The position numbers and the translations under genes are program-made. The notes below the pieces were generated by a model. It was not told where the DNA came from. It ran no database searches and saw only the letters and a list, made by a program, of their open reading frames with translations. 64,000 nucleotides of DNA from Coriaria nepalensis (taxonomy: Eukaryota; Streptophyta; Magnoliopsida; Cucurbitales; Coriariaceae): the NCBI GenBank assembly GCA_027186245.1, contig CP114500.1, positions 1,374,001-1,438,000 of the forward strand, in the 5' to 3' direction. Positions 9,510 through 20,700 of the stretch are shown here, piece by piece; the first letter of the stretch is position 1; the number at the start of each line of letters is the position of its first letter.

Positions 9510-11948
9510 CTATGTTTCTGTATTGTTTGCTTCTGCAATATCTTCCAACTCGTCTACATCATCAATGGGAATTTCTTCACTGTTCTCACCTAAAAAAGTA
9601 CATATATATATAAATATATGTATGTATCCATAATCAATCTCCATAAGGTGTGTCCTTGAAAGCTCTTGTAATTCGCCTTAATGAAGTAGATTCACAAGTA
9701 GAAGAATGCTTAGATGGCAAAATAGTAATTACCTTTATACGAACTAGGATTTTGGTACGGCTCTGTTGATGCTGCCATGTTATCAAGAAGAAACGGGAGT
9801 TCTAGGAACTTCAATAAGGATTCTGTTTGAGGATTCCTAGGACATCCTGCATGAGAATAACAATTTAGATAGAACAATCTATCCAGCACCAGAAGTTGAT
9901 ATGAAGTACGGTGTGAAGTGAACATTTACCAGAAGAGGAACCGCGAGAGATAGACTGAGATGGATTATGGCATGGAACTGTTTGAGTGAACTCAAAAGGT
10001 ATAGATCCTATTTCTTGTAACCTTCTCTGAACCCATTGACGGCACTCTTTCATGTCTAGCTCTAGATTTCTATAACAGAAAGTATGGATTTGTTAAATAG
10101 AAGAGAGAATTCAGTCAGATTCTAAATAGATACACACCCAAAATTGGCACTTCTGGTGGTTAAAGGTAAGATAGCATTGAATCTCCTAGTTATCGCTAGC
10201 CATTCTTCATCATACTGAATCTCATATGGCCCTGGTTCTGTCTCAATTTCAACAATCTACAAATAAAACAGTAACCCAAGTGATGTGATTAGCATATGAA
10301 TTCACCAAGAAGAGGCCAGATGAGGTAACTATTAAAAAACTAGAAGTTCATATAAAGCATGGGACCTGTAAAAAGTTGCGCCTTGGAAGGCACTTGTCCA
10401 GTGCAAGAAACTTTGTTAGTGGGCCACCATCTCCATGTTGAACAAGAGCAGCAAACTTGCAATGTAGATGGGCAGAAAACCAGTAAGGCGGTTTCAATTT
10501 TTCCAACAGTTGAGCAGCAGCTTTATTCCCAAGAGTTCTTTCCTGAATCTGGAAAAGGAAGGAAGTTTCTCATCGAGACTTTTTTAATTGACCAGCGTGA
10601 GGCTAATCATCCGAGAATTGAAACATAGCATATTCTTAACAAGCCTGCAGTTACCTCTTTCTCAAAGTATGGTTTGTGCCGAACAAGTTGCTCCCAGTTC
10701 CCATAATCAGTGATGCCAAGAGGCCAATCATGAGACATAAAAATGTCAATTGGTTCCTCAACTTGCATGAGTTTCTGGACATCATACTCACGAACATGAT
10801 AGACAGACCTTATAGTACTCTCATTGTAAGGAGGCCTCTCGTAGTGTCCTACTCAAGAAAAGTTGACATCATACTCACGAACATGATAGACAGACCTTAT
10901 AGTACTCTCATTGTAAGGAGGCCTCTCGTAGTGTCCTACTCAAGAAAAGTTGACATCATACTCACGAACATGATAGACAGACCTTATAGTACTCTCATTG
11001 TAAGGAGACCTCTCATAGTGTCCAACTCAAGAAAAGTTAACAACAGATGATGATAAATGACAGGCAAACTTATCCATGTCCAGGTTCAGAATTGCAACTA
11101 ATGAGCCTTCTTACTTCTATCATCTTGGTTCAAAAACTTGACACCTTTGTAACCATATATAAATTTGAGTTTTGATTATAATTTACCAACCTGAATGATA
11201 ATGCCGTGCATTGTAAATCCCAGACAGCCCTCCTATACGAATATTTCCGAACTTGACAACACCAGCAACCCCCAAGAAGTATATGTTAGGTGCTGCCCAT
11301 CCTCCATAGTAGCTAGAGAAATATGGTAAACATATAAGAAAAACAGCTCAATCAGACAAACACTATGAAATTGAAAAGTTCAGAGTCTTGTTGATTGTCT
11401 AGCACTTCACTGTAACTTCATTATTTACAGCATGAGACCATGAAAATCAATCCCAAAGCCATTTACTAACTCCCAAACATGTATGAAAATTGTCTAGACT
11501 CCATTAATTTAGTCGAGAGACATACTACTCGATTAATGTTCAGAATAACTCCATCGAATTCAGAAGAATAAGAAATAATAGCTTGAGTAACTCACAGTTC
11601 CCATAAATAGTTGGAAGCTTCGTGATTCCCTCCAATGAAAATAGTGGGATAAGGCGCGATTTCTGCTCCAGAGTAATACTTCCAGAAAGACCCCATGGAT
11701 CGGTACTTGTGCGGCACATTCAAGCTCTTCAAATCGTTCTCATTTCTCACAGCCTAATTCCATAGAAAATTTAGGGCAAAGAGAAGTTCGATTGGAACAG
11801 AAAAATGAAAGTAGGAGAAATATACCTGAAAGTCTCCGCAGCAGAGTAGAAGGTCGATCTTGATGTTGCGAGCTTGTTCAGCGTGCTGGAGAGTTCTGTA
11901 AACGTTTTCGAGGTCTCCATGCATGCAACCTTCTACTGCTATCTTCAT
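9510..11948 (-). CDS. DBR1: Lariat debranching enzyme DBR1
   Basis: Nine coding exons: 11826-11948, 11596-11753, 11191-11312, 10655-10848, 10366-10542, 10138-10256, 9930-10069, 9733-9846 and 9510-9589, in total 1227 nt, 408 residues (Arabidopsis DBR1 is similar in size). The start is the ATG at 11948, giving [17 protein letters not shown], the conserved N-terminus of the metallophosphoesterase; an in-frame ATG 75 bp upstream is not needed. Metal-binding and family motifs: [62 protein letters not shown] and [12 protein letters not shown]. The enzyme hydrolyses the 2'-5' bond of intron lariats in the nucleus and is essential in Arabidopsis. The start of the fourth exon and its splice acceptor are repeated three times (10778-11038); only the copy nearest the exon body gives an open product. 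Confidence 0.95.
10778..11038 (-). repeat. Three-copy 87-bp tandem repeat spanning a DBR1 splice acceptor and exon start
   Basis: Three head-to-tail units of exactly 87 bp: 10778-10864, 10865-10951 and 10952-11038. Each unit holds, in DBR1 sense, the last bases of intron 3 with a splice acceptor and the first 63 bases or so of exon 4 ([23 protein letters not shown]). The two units nearest the exon body are identical; the outer one differs at three sites, one of which changes the acceptor AG to TG (at 11023). The unit length is a multiple of three, but the intron part adds a TGA, so use of the middle acceptor (at 10935) would truncate the protein. Confidence 0.95.
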
Positions 11949-12379
11949 CCTCTGCTGCCTGCTGGGATCGAAACACCGGAAAAAGATAAACGAAAACTCT
12001 TTGCCGGGAATAAAAAAGGACAAATTAATTTTGGCTCCTTGAAGTTTATTGATACTAAAATCAGATCCCTTAAATTTTTAATAGTTACAAATAAGTCTCA
12101 GAAAAAATTTGAGTGCAATTTAAATATCAGCATATCTAATAAACGGTCGACATCATTTCCTTTTACTTATGATGATAAAAAATTATATCAAATTATTTCG
12201 AATATTTACTAAAAAGTTTTTGCCCTTAATATATATTAAAAGGAAAAAAAAAATCTTCTTCCTCAAAAGTGTAATTACAATGCAAAATAATCTTTACATT
12301 TCCTCGACAATACCATAAAAAATAAAGACTTCTTCTTCAGTTAGTGTCAAGGCCGAATGATCCAAGTATACAAGAAGTC
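11949..12379. other. Intergenic between DBR1 and CCCH/G-patch gene
   Basis: DBR1 upstream region next to the 3' flank of the CCCH gene. AT-rich, with no coding region of its own; open frames here lack any recognisable motif. Confidence 0.45.
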
Positions 12380-14746
12380 CTAAAATTTTAGCCATCTCTT
12401 CTCCTTCTCTCTGCTGGTAACTGCATTGGAAGCAGATGCCTGCCCCGCCTCGGCATCTGCCAAAGCCCTTCTAGTCTCATTTAGCTTTCTCATTGCGGCC
12501 TCAAAAACTACCTTCTCCTTCTTGTTTCTATTCGCCATTTCTTCAAGCTTCACAATTCGCATCCTCAAATCATTCACCTCATCCTCAAATGCAACGATAG
12601 TCATCCTATCCACTTTTTTCCCATCTCCAGAACCTTTACCTTTTTGTCTCTTAGACGAACCATCACCATTCAAATGCGCACTATATGTTGCAAGTTGGTT
12701 GTTGATGAGTGTAAAGACATCCGGACTCGATCCCTCTTCCTTCTTAGCTAACCGGGCAGCTTCTGCAAACTTCTTGTCACGTTTTCTCTTACCACCCCTG
12801 CTTCTTTTCTTACAACCTTGGTTGTCTTTACTCTCCTTCCCTTCCTCCTGGGACTCAAGAGCATGGTCAAGAGATTGCTTTGGTGGAAGCACCTTCACAA
12901 GGACAGGGTTTAACATTCCCTGACCACATGCACCCAGACCCATGCCTGAACGGTAACCCATGTTGGCCATCATCTTCGAAGCAATCCCCCTTGTGTGATT
13001 CTCCCACTTAGCAAATATTGCAGTTTCTGTCTGGATGCCTCTCTGCCGGGCAGTGCTTTCAAGAAATCCCAATCCCTGTGGACTCTCTTCTTCTCCTTCT
13101 TCATAATCACTAGAATCATATTGTTCCTGGCTTGAATCGCTTTCTTCTTCTCCATTGCTCATTTCAGCATACTCGGATAGTGTTATAGCATCCTCCCCCA
13201 GTTTTTCAGAACTTCCATCATCTTTGAAAACGACTTGCCCAACTTGATGAATATCGTCCCATGATTCAAGTTCAGCTTCTCTCCAAATACCTCCTTTATC
13301 ACCCTCAGAGACTGCCCAAATAGAACAACCCACCAATGACTGTCCCCACATTGTCGGCACATACTTCTTCAGGGACGATAATGGGATATCAAATCCTGTA
13401 AGCATTATTTCATAAAGATATCTCAGCTGAAGTTACCAAGAACATAATATAAAGACCAACTAAAATCATCGCAACAAAAATTGATTTTGACAGAAATGCC
13501 TAAAGCAGAATTCAAAATAGCTTAAACAAAATGTCAGATGTATAACCAGAATTAACTGAATCCGCACTGATGTTTATTTCAAGAAAGATTCCAATATCCT
13601 TAATCAAACTAGACTCCTAACACCATCTGCAGGTTGCTTTCCTATATATGGTCTATGGGGCCATGACATTACGTCTCTCTCACTACCTACATTTCCCTTA
13701 ACGATCATAACCGCTAAAAATTTAAAAAACAAGTACTGGTCGGCACAATAGGAACAATTTCAACTTACCATGTGACATGCGGCAATTAGAGCCAAATCGA
13801 CATCTTTGCTTCAGGAAGAACTTGCATATCTGCAATAGGTTGTGTTGAATTAGTATACTGATAGAACAAACACCATACTGTTACTCAACAATAATGACAT
13901 TCAACAAGTAGTACGAGATTTGAAATCTTTTCAACGGGAAGCAAGTCCAATCAATTCACTTACAAGACGACCATACATATACAATATCTCAGCTCATGTC
14001 TTCATATAATATATATGTCAAAAAGAAAAGAATTGCGAGATAACATAATTGAAAGAAATCGGATAACTATAGAGTACGCACCAAAAAATTTTCAGTTGTA
14101 GGAGTGAGAAATGAGATCTTTGCGGAATCAGAACTTTCCACATCCACGACTAGACCATTATACCAACGGCCATCAGTGTGCCGGAATCTACATTTCGATC
14201 CAACTGAGAAATTTCGGTCTTCCAGCAATTCAGGTTCTTCAACATCAGCTGGATCAAGAGGCTCCACCTTAACATCTTCACTCTTATTATCAATATCATG
14301 TAGCACTAAATCGGCCTCTTTTAATAACCTAGCACGTTTCAGGTGAAGAAGCCCTTCCTCGGAATCTTTAATTGCCTGAACAACCTCATCATAAACCTGG
14401 AACATATAAGTAACAACCGAAAATTCGTAAAATCATCAACTTGACATGACCAAATAAGACATCTAAAAGACTTGATCGGTTTGAAAGACTAAGTTCAAAC
14501 ACCATTACAAAACGAAACCTTCCGCCTAGAAGCTTTGAATCATAATTTTAACTTCCATCATTTTTCTCTCGAACCAAACGGAGAAATCTCAACTGCGGAG
14601 AGATACCGATGACGACGTACCTCGAGAAGCTCGGAATTGGAGGGGTCGGATTCTAGGGCTTGATTTAGCGCAGTAAGAGATTCCTTCTGCTCTTGCAGTT
14701 GAAGCTCAAGTTGATGCTCTAGGACCCTTTCTTCGTCGCTCGCCAT
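12380..14746 (-). CDS. CCCH zinc finger and G-patch protein (C3H22/At2g24830-like, ZGPAT homolog)
   Basis: Four exons: 14621-14746, 14082-14396, 13769-13829 and 12380-13395; 1518 nt, 505 residues. The start at 14746 gives [12 protein letters not shown]; upstream in-frame ATGs lack family support. Order of parts: an N-terminal helical segment, a Tudor-like segment in exon 2 ([19 protein letters not shown], around residues 115-145), one CCCH finger encoded by the tiny third exon (C-x7-C-x5-C-x3-[21 protein letters not shown], about residues 148-168), an acidic stretch, and a G-patch ([20 protein letters not shown], about residue 300). A Lys/Arg-rich segment and a coiled coil follow. The arrangement matches animal ZGPAT and Arabidopsis At2g24830. 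Such proteins are nuclear; G-patches often bind DEAH helicases. The role in this plant is not known. Confidence 0.92.
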
Positions 14747-16637
14747 TGTTCCAGAGCTTCGCTCGAGTCTCATCGAAGAAGAGGCCGACAGTGATCGATC
14801 TCCGCCCAAACATCAAAACGACAAAGGCTCTAGTAAATTGGGCTTTGTTATTAGACAAAGGCCCAATTTGGGAAGTCAACAAATAGTGGCCCAATTTGAT
14901 AAAAGAAAAGAGAGAAAAAAATAAAGAAAAAATATTTAAAAAAATTATTTGGAAACATTAAAACATTATTTGGGAATGGGTATTCTGAGACTGATATAGA
15001 ATTAAGATTTCTGATAATTTTTAATTAATTAATTAATTAATATAATAATAAAATTTGAATTTACAATTTATATAATAATTATAATTATAAAATATTATTA
15101 ATAAAATAATAAATTAATAACAAAATTTTATATTAATTTCATTAATTAAATTAATTAAATATTTATAATTATATTATTTAAATTTATTAATTTTTATTTT
15201 CAAATTTTTAAGGGACTATGACCATTTTTAATCCCGGTCCCAATCCGTAGTCCCAATATTGATACTGGGATGAGATCGTTAGTTTTACTCTCGTTAAATA
15301 TCATAACAAGATCGAGATTCCAATCGAAATCAGAAAAAACAACCGATCCTAATTTTCAATCTACTGGAAAGTCCTGATTTTGTACCCCTTATTGATGCTA
15401 ATTTTTTTGGGTACCAAATAAGGTATAGGTACAAGAACTAATCTTAATTATAGTCTTGGTCCCACTCCTTGGTAAAATTAAAAATTAAAAAACTTAGAAA
15501 GAAAAAAAAAAAAAAAAAAAACCTAACCCCTTTTCTTCTTTCTCTTTAACTGGGCAACTGGGTTTAACAAAAAAAAAAAAAAAATTGCCTATGATCGGAG
15601 TTCTTGTACTTAGTCTCTTTACCAACTCCCAAGTCAGGATTGATGATTATAATAGTCTTGTTCCTGATACTAGTTTAGTATCAAACAATCCCAACGGGTT
15701 CGATATTACCTTGTCTTAGTCTGACTTTTGATCACTCTTAATTAAAAATAATATCTAATTAATTGGATTTTTAATTATATTATTTATTGAAATTGTCATA
15801 TGTTACTGAGAATATATCTAATTGATTTATAATTAAAAAAAATTTTATTCATCTACAAGGTTTTTTATGAAAAAAAATAATTGAATTCTAAAAATTTAAT
15901 ATAGTATCAGAGTCAGACTCAATAGATGTATTTATATTCTATTTCGTAAAGTGCCCCTTATACATTATGTCACTTGTTGGATTATCGGAATATCTAGCCC
16001 ACAAGTGAGGGAGTGTTGGAATTATCTTACATCGTTAAGGTCGGTTTGAGAGATTTAGATTCTGCGTAGACCGATCCAACTCAAGAATTAGGATCGAATA
16101 AAAATCAATCTAAACTAATATTTTTCTTAACACGTCGAAATTTATGAATCCAATCATATGTAAAAAAATAATATAGTCAATCCCCAACTCTTAATATGAA
16201 TCGACAAAGAATTGTAAGGACGTAAACCGAATCCAAATCCCAAAAACTATTCCATTTTAGGCCTACAAACTCTTTTTTAATGGCTATATTAAAGGGGGTA
16301 CTTTAATGTGCTTTGATTGGCCTGGTCTAGGAATGTTCCCTAGAAGGTCAAGGCATAATTTTTCTCAAAAGCTTACCCTAGAAGGTCCCCTAGAAGCTTG
16401 TTGATTAAACTTAAAATCATATTGTTAATGTGCCAAGAATTCTTTATTTGCGTAATTCAATTGTTTGCAGTATAATTTATGTCTAAGTAGTAATTTAAGT
16501 TCATGAGATTGATTATCCGATTTTATTTCAATTTAAGATTCTAATAAAAAATTAACTCTTAAAATTATGTATAATTATAATCCTTATTCTCTTTTTAAAT
16601 ATTAAGATAAACCGGATATCGAATTGGCATTACACAG
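14747..16637. other. AT-rich intergenic region with element remnants
   Basis: Nearly 1.9 kb without a gene. It holds TTAAT/ATTA-rich sequence (15000-15200), two poly-A runs near 15500 and 15570, and a TRIM-like retrotransposon remnant listed separately at 15903-16100. The first (signal peptide) exon of the aspartic protease at 16638 would be expected in the right half; I could not find it. Confidence 0.5.
15903..16100 (+). mobile_element. Possible TRIM/LTR retroelement remnant
   Basis: AGTATCAGAGTC at 15903-15914 resembles the tRNA-Met primer binding site (TGGTATCAGAGC) of plant LTR elements. About 90 bp later a purine-rich GTGAGGGAG (16005-16013) abuts TGTTGGAATTATC, a typical LTR start. 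A primer site and polypurine tract this close, with no coding sequence between, is the layout of terminal-repeat retrotransposons in miniature. I could not align a 5' LTR or find flanking duplications, so the ends are uncertain. Confidence 0.4.
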
Positions 16638-17953
16638 TCGATGAGTATGCAGCCAATTTCATTCACTCCACTTATAAGAACTCTGATGAATATAATTTAA
16701 GGAGTTATAACTTCGATCCCTACATTATTCCAATCAAGTCTCACAAGAAAGCTGGTCCATATTTGGTAAGTGTGGGACTTGGAACACCCAAACAAGAACT
16801 CTTCTTCACTTTTGACACCGGAAGTGACTTGACATGGACAAGATGCAAACCCGGCCCTAACACGGCATACGGAAGTTTTAACCCGAGTAACTCCCCATCG
16901 TTTGAGAGTGTTCGATGCCCTTCAGCATTCTGCACTCATCTTATATGTGGCGACGGTAAATAACTACAACCACTAAAATCTCTCTCTTTCTTTAATATAT
17001 AATTTTATGCTCTAATTAAAAGGAGGGAAAAAAATGTAAGTACATTCATGGTTGTCCATCTCAAATCACCTCAACTTCAATGATCTATGTCAACTAGCTT
17101 GTATGAGTTGAGTGTTTGACGAGTGCCTTCAAGTGTAGAGATATCAGCAGAATGCAAGGATTCAAAATGTTCATACTTCCAACAATATCTAGACATGTCT
17201 TACTCTCGTGGAGCTATCGGTAGAGAACGACTGGCTTTGACATCTGACAATATACTCGACGACTTCATTTTCGGTTGTAGTCAAGAGCATCAAACCAACA
17301 TCAGTTCCATCTTTCCTGGAATGCTAAGAGGTAATATTTCCTTAATGACGGAAATTAAGAAAAAATTTCGTGATAGATTATCGTATTGTCTACCTCTTGA
17401 TGCTAGCCATACTGGCTACCTTCGATTTGGCAAAGTGAGTAGTCAATCAATTACATATACAAAGTTAGCAACAGTACCAGATCGAAAATATTCGACACAT
17501 TATGGTCAGGATATTGTCGGTATAAACGTAGGAGGACATAAATTGCCAATAGAAGAAACAACATTCTCAAAGGCAAGTATGATAATAGACTCCGGCACAA
17601 CGGTAACATGGTTGCAACCTACAGTATACAAGGCTTCGAGAGAAGAATTTCGATCAAGAATGGCGAATTATACAAGGAAAAAAGAGTGGGGAAAACTCGA
17701 GACGTGCTATAAGGTCATGAACGAAACGATCAAACTGCCATTGATAAGATTTCACTTTAAGGATGGAGGAGGGATAACCATACCGCCGGTCGGGACAGTG
17801 ATGGTAATAAAAAATAACAGGGAATTCTGTCACACGAATGATGATGATAGACAAGTCGCGATATTTGGAAGTATGCAACAAAAGAAGTTAGAGATAAGCC
17901 ATGATATTGGTAAAGGATTGATAGGGTTTGGAGCTGATGGGTGTCTGGATTAA
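16638..17953 (+). CDS. Pepsin-like aspartic protease (A1B, At5g10770-like), first exon not found
   Basis: Two exons are clear: 16638-16955 and 17139-17953, joined in phase. They encode both catalytic motifs, FDTGSDLTW in the first exon and IIDSGTTVTWL in the second (near 17590), plus ARED-like and family motifs YLVSVGLGTPKQ, FIFGCSQ, SYCLPLD, HLRFG-type GYLRFGK and the C-terminal IFGSMQQKK...IGFGADGC. The product would be a secreted A1B (nepenthesin/CDR1-like) protease. The exon at 16638 follows an ACAG acceptor in phase 1, matching the phase-1 end of the signal-peptide exon in the second copy at 18746. No such exon with a start codon is visible within 600 bp upstream, so the gene may be 5' truncated or have a longer, unseen first intron. 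Related to At5g10760/At5g10770 from memory. Confidence 0.8.
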
Positions 17954-18745
17954 AGGCAGCTTGTTAAGTAAAACTTCTCTTCTCTGCATCGAGTACATGA
18001 ACGTATGTATATATGGGCTCTTCTATCTAAGAAGCCAACTAATGAATATACATGAATTAATAAGTCTTGAATTATTCTTAGATATGATTTTTTTTTTTAA
18101 TTAAAGTTTTTCAAAATATTAAAATTCAAATGATATTTTTCTAAAAAAATAAGGTCTAATTCTTTATATATTAAACATTATAAAGTTATACATTAGATTT
18201 AATTTCCTAATTTTAACTCTCCTTTTTATAACCAAATAATAAATTAACATGAATATTATATATTAGACATTTGAAATTTGTTTATTCTATTTCTTTATTA
18301 TAATAAAATTTAATGATATACATATACCGTATTACGAGAATATTGAATCTTAATCATTTTTCTAATTTTATCATATAATATGCTTCCATTACACTGATCG
18401 GAATCATGGATCCGTCGATGGTTAATGATCATTGTAGCAAATTAAGAGCCCGTATGAATTAACTATTATGTTGACTCATGGAGATAACCAATTAAAGGCT
18501 ATATTGAATAGCTATTTGGTAGAATGATGTGATTTTATACTTTATGACAAGGAATTAGCAAATGGGTGCCGAAGTAGTTATGTGTATATATAATCTAAAT
18601 AATGTTAAGACTTTAATTTATATCATATAATAGTGTTATATGTGTATATATATATATAGATAGATAGATAGATAGAAAGGCTTAGAATAAGATCACAATC
18701 CACAAGATCAGTACTTAAATCAACCAAAAACTTGATCAAATCATC
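17954..18745. other. Spacer between the two protease copies
   Basis: AT-rich, no gene. Ends with a (TA)n/(GATA)n microsatellite at about 18643-18675, some 70-100 bp before the start codon of the second protease copy, where a TATA box would be expected. Confidence 0.45.
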
Positions 18746-19940
18746 ATGGCTAATAAAACTATATCCGATTCCTTGTTCATACTCATCCTTCTTGCTTGTC
18801 TTGTGTATCAGTTTTCTCTTGGCTCTTCCAAAAGAGGCTCTTCATTGGACTTAGAAAGAAAGACACGTGCACAAAGCACTCGTACCATCCAAGGTAAGTA
18901 CATTAGTTACCTTATTCCATTACTAATTGTCATTAGCCAATGACTAATCATTTTCATTCTATTGATCTGGTTCTAATAAAGGCCCATATCTTAAATTAAT
19001 TCATACTTACAGCCTTGTTCTCCGTCTTTCAAGCAAGATAGAACACATTCTAATAGATACGCACAAGTTTTACGTAAAGACGAACATTGATCCAATTTAA
19101 TTCGATCAAGGTTGACATGGGAGAATCTAGATGCATATAATTCGAACACTCAGACACAGCAGCAGCAGCGGCTATTACCGTTGAGCCTATCTCTAATCAA
19201 TATCCGACCATGCCCGAATATGTCGTAACCGTGGGATTACGCACACCCAAACAAGATTGCATGTTCTATTTTGACATTACTAGTGATCTAACTTGAACAA
19301 AATAGGGTCCAAGAGAAGCCTACTATTTGTTTGATGCAGGAAGGACCAAATCATTTAAGCCTTTGAGGTGCCCCTCAAGAATGCATTATAAATTTAGATC
19401 CAACGGAGGTAACTTTAATCACCATATGCTTCATATTTCATTATCAATCTTTAGTAAAGAGGTCTCATTTCCTTAAATGAACTATAATGTTATTTGTTAA
19501 CACAAGACTTCCCATATGGTGCGATAAATTTGTTAGTTCGTTCTATGGAAAATACTTTGATCGGTCAACTTGTTGGGGAATTATCAATAAAGATAACGTA
19601 ATCTTATCCTTAGACGATAGAGTCGACGGCTTTTTTTAGCAATTTAATGGAGCTTAATGTTAAAGTCTCCTTACTCGAGCAAACCGAGAAAAAGTACAAT
19701 AAGATATTCTCCTATTGCCTACCTTCTTTACCTAATTACAACGGTCATATTCGATTTGGGAGAGATCAATATAACACCTCATTGGATAAGCCCGATGATT
19801 CACGTGTTTGTTTGGCATTTCGTGGTGATGATCACGGTATTCAAACGATTGTTTTGGGAGTATGCAACAAAAGACATTCGAGGTAGTATACAATATGTTT
19901 GAGGAGAAGATCGGGTTCGAAGAGAAGGGATGTAAGTAGT
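18746..19940 (+). pseudogene. Aspartic protease pseudogene, tandem copy
   Basis: A tandem relative of the gene at 16638. Exon 1 (18746-18893) is intact and encodes a signal peptide (MANKTISDSLFILILLACLV) ending in a phase-1 GTAAGT donor. The catalytic exon near 19190-19330 reads YVVTVGLRTPKQD but the active-site DTGS has become DITS and two stop codons follow at once (SDLT*TK*). The later part survives only in pieces: EKKYNKIFSYCLPSLP and IRFGRD near 19670-19770, then in a shifted frame the C-terminal FGSMQQKTFEVVYN-like stretch (GSMQQ region near 19855-19935). The segment holding the second DSGT motif is deleted. It cannot encode a working protease. Confidence 0.88.
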
Positions 19941-20700
19941 AGATGCCGGACTATTTAGATTATCTTTGAGGAAAAGAAGAGAAGGAAGAAAAAACTAATT
20001 TGGATACTAATGAATACAATTAGATATCAAGACTACTAGAAAAAAAAGTTTGTGACATTTTTAGTGTATACATTTTTATGTTCACATATTTTAATTTAAT
20101 AAATAAAATCATATTATATATATTTAATTCTATTTAAATATTATAATTTTATTTATTAAATTACAAAAATAATATATAAAATAAAAATTATTTCAGACCT
20201 TTTAGAAGCTCATCTATAAGATTAAGATATTGTCTATTTGACCCTCTCACAAATGTAATGTCAATTTCAAAACCCAAAAACATTATTACTTGTCAATGTC
20301 AATTTCACTTAAATCATCCATTCATCATATATATATTATATATATACATATATATAGAAACAATATATTTTTTGAGTTACTCAGCCACAAACTGTCTCAT
20401 AAAAAAAACAAAAAATCCCATCTTTTCTGAGTTGTAGCCACAAAAAGTTCCTCATAAAAATTCAATTTTTTTTTTTTTTGGGTTCCTCTCTCTAATAAAT
20501 CCGTAGCCAGAATCCACGGCACGACTAGCGTCTCCCTCTTTTCTCTCTTTCTCTACATCTTTTCTCTTATTACTCGTGTACAATGTATCCCCTGCCTACT
20601 CAGAAAAACCCCCCTTTTGAATTTCTAAACTGAACTGTGTAATTATTTTTTTTTGGTTTTTCCTTCTTATTTTCTTTTGCTGTAAACAAAATCCACAACA
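19941..20700. other. Intergenic: MGD1 upstream region
   Basis: AT-rich at first, then a CT-rich stretch (20520-20580) that is probably the MGD1 leader. A (TA)n run lies at 20329-20356. No coding region seen. Confidence 0.45.

Noticed and set aside
10676..11050. 124-codon plus-strand frame with a 29-residue repeat, at first like a repeat protein
   Set aside because: It is the antisense of DBR1 exon 4 and its 87-bp tandem repeat; the periodicity comes from the DNA duplication.
12426..12923. 165-codon plus-strand frame rich in Ser and Leu
   Set aside because: Antisense shadow of the CCCH/G-patch gene's last exon.
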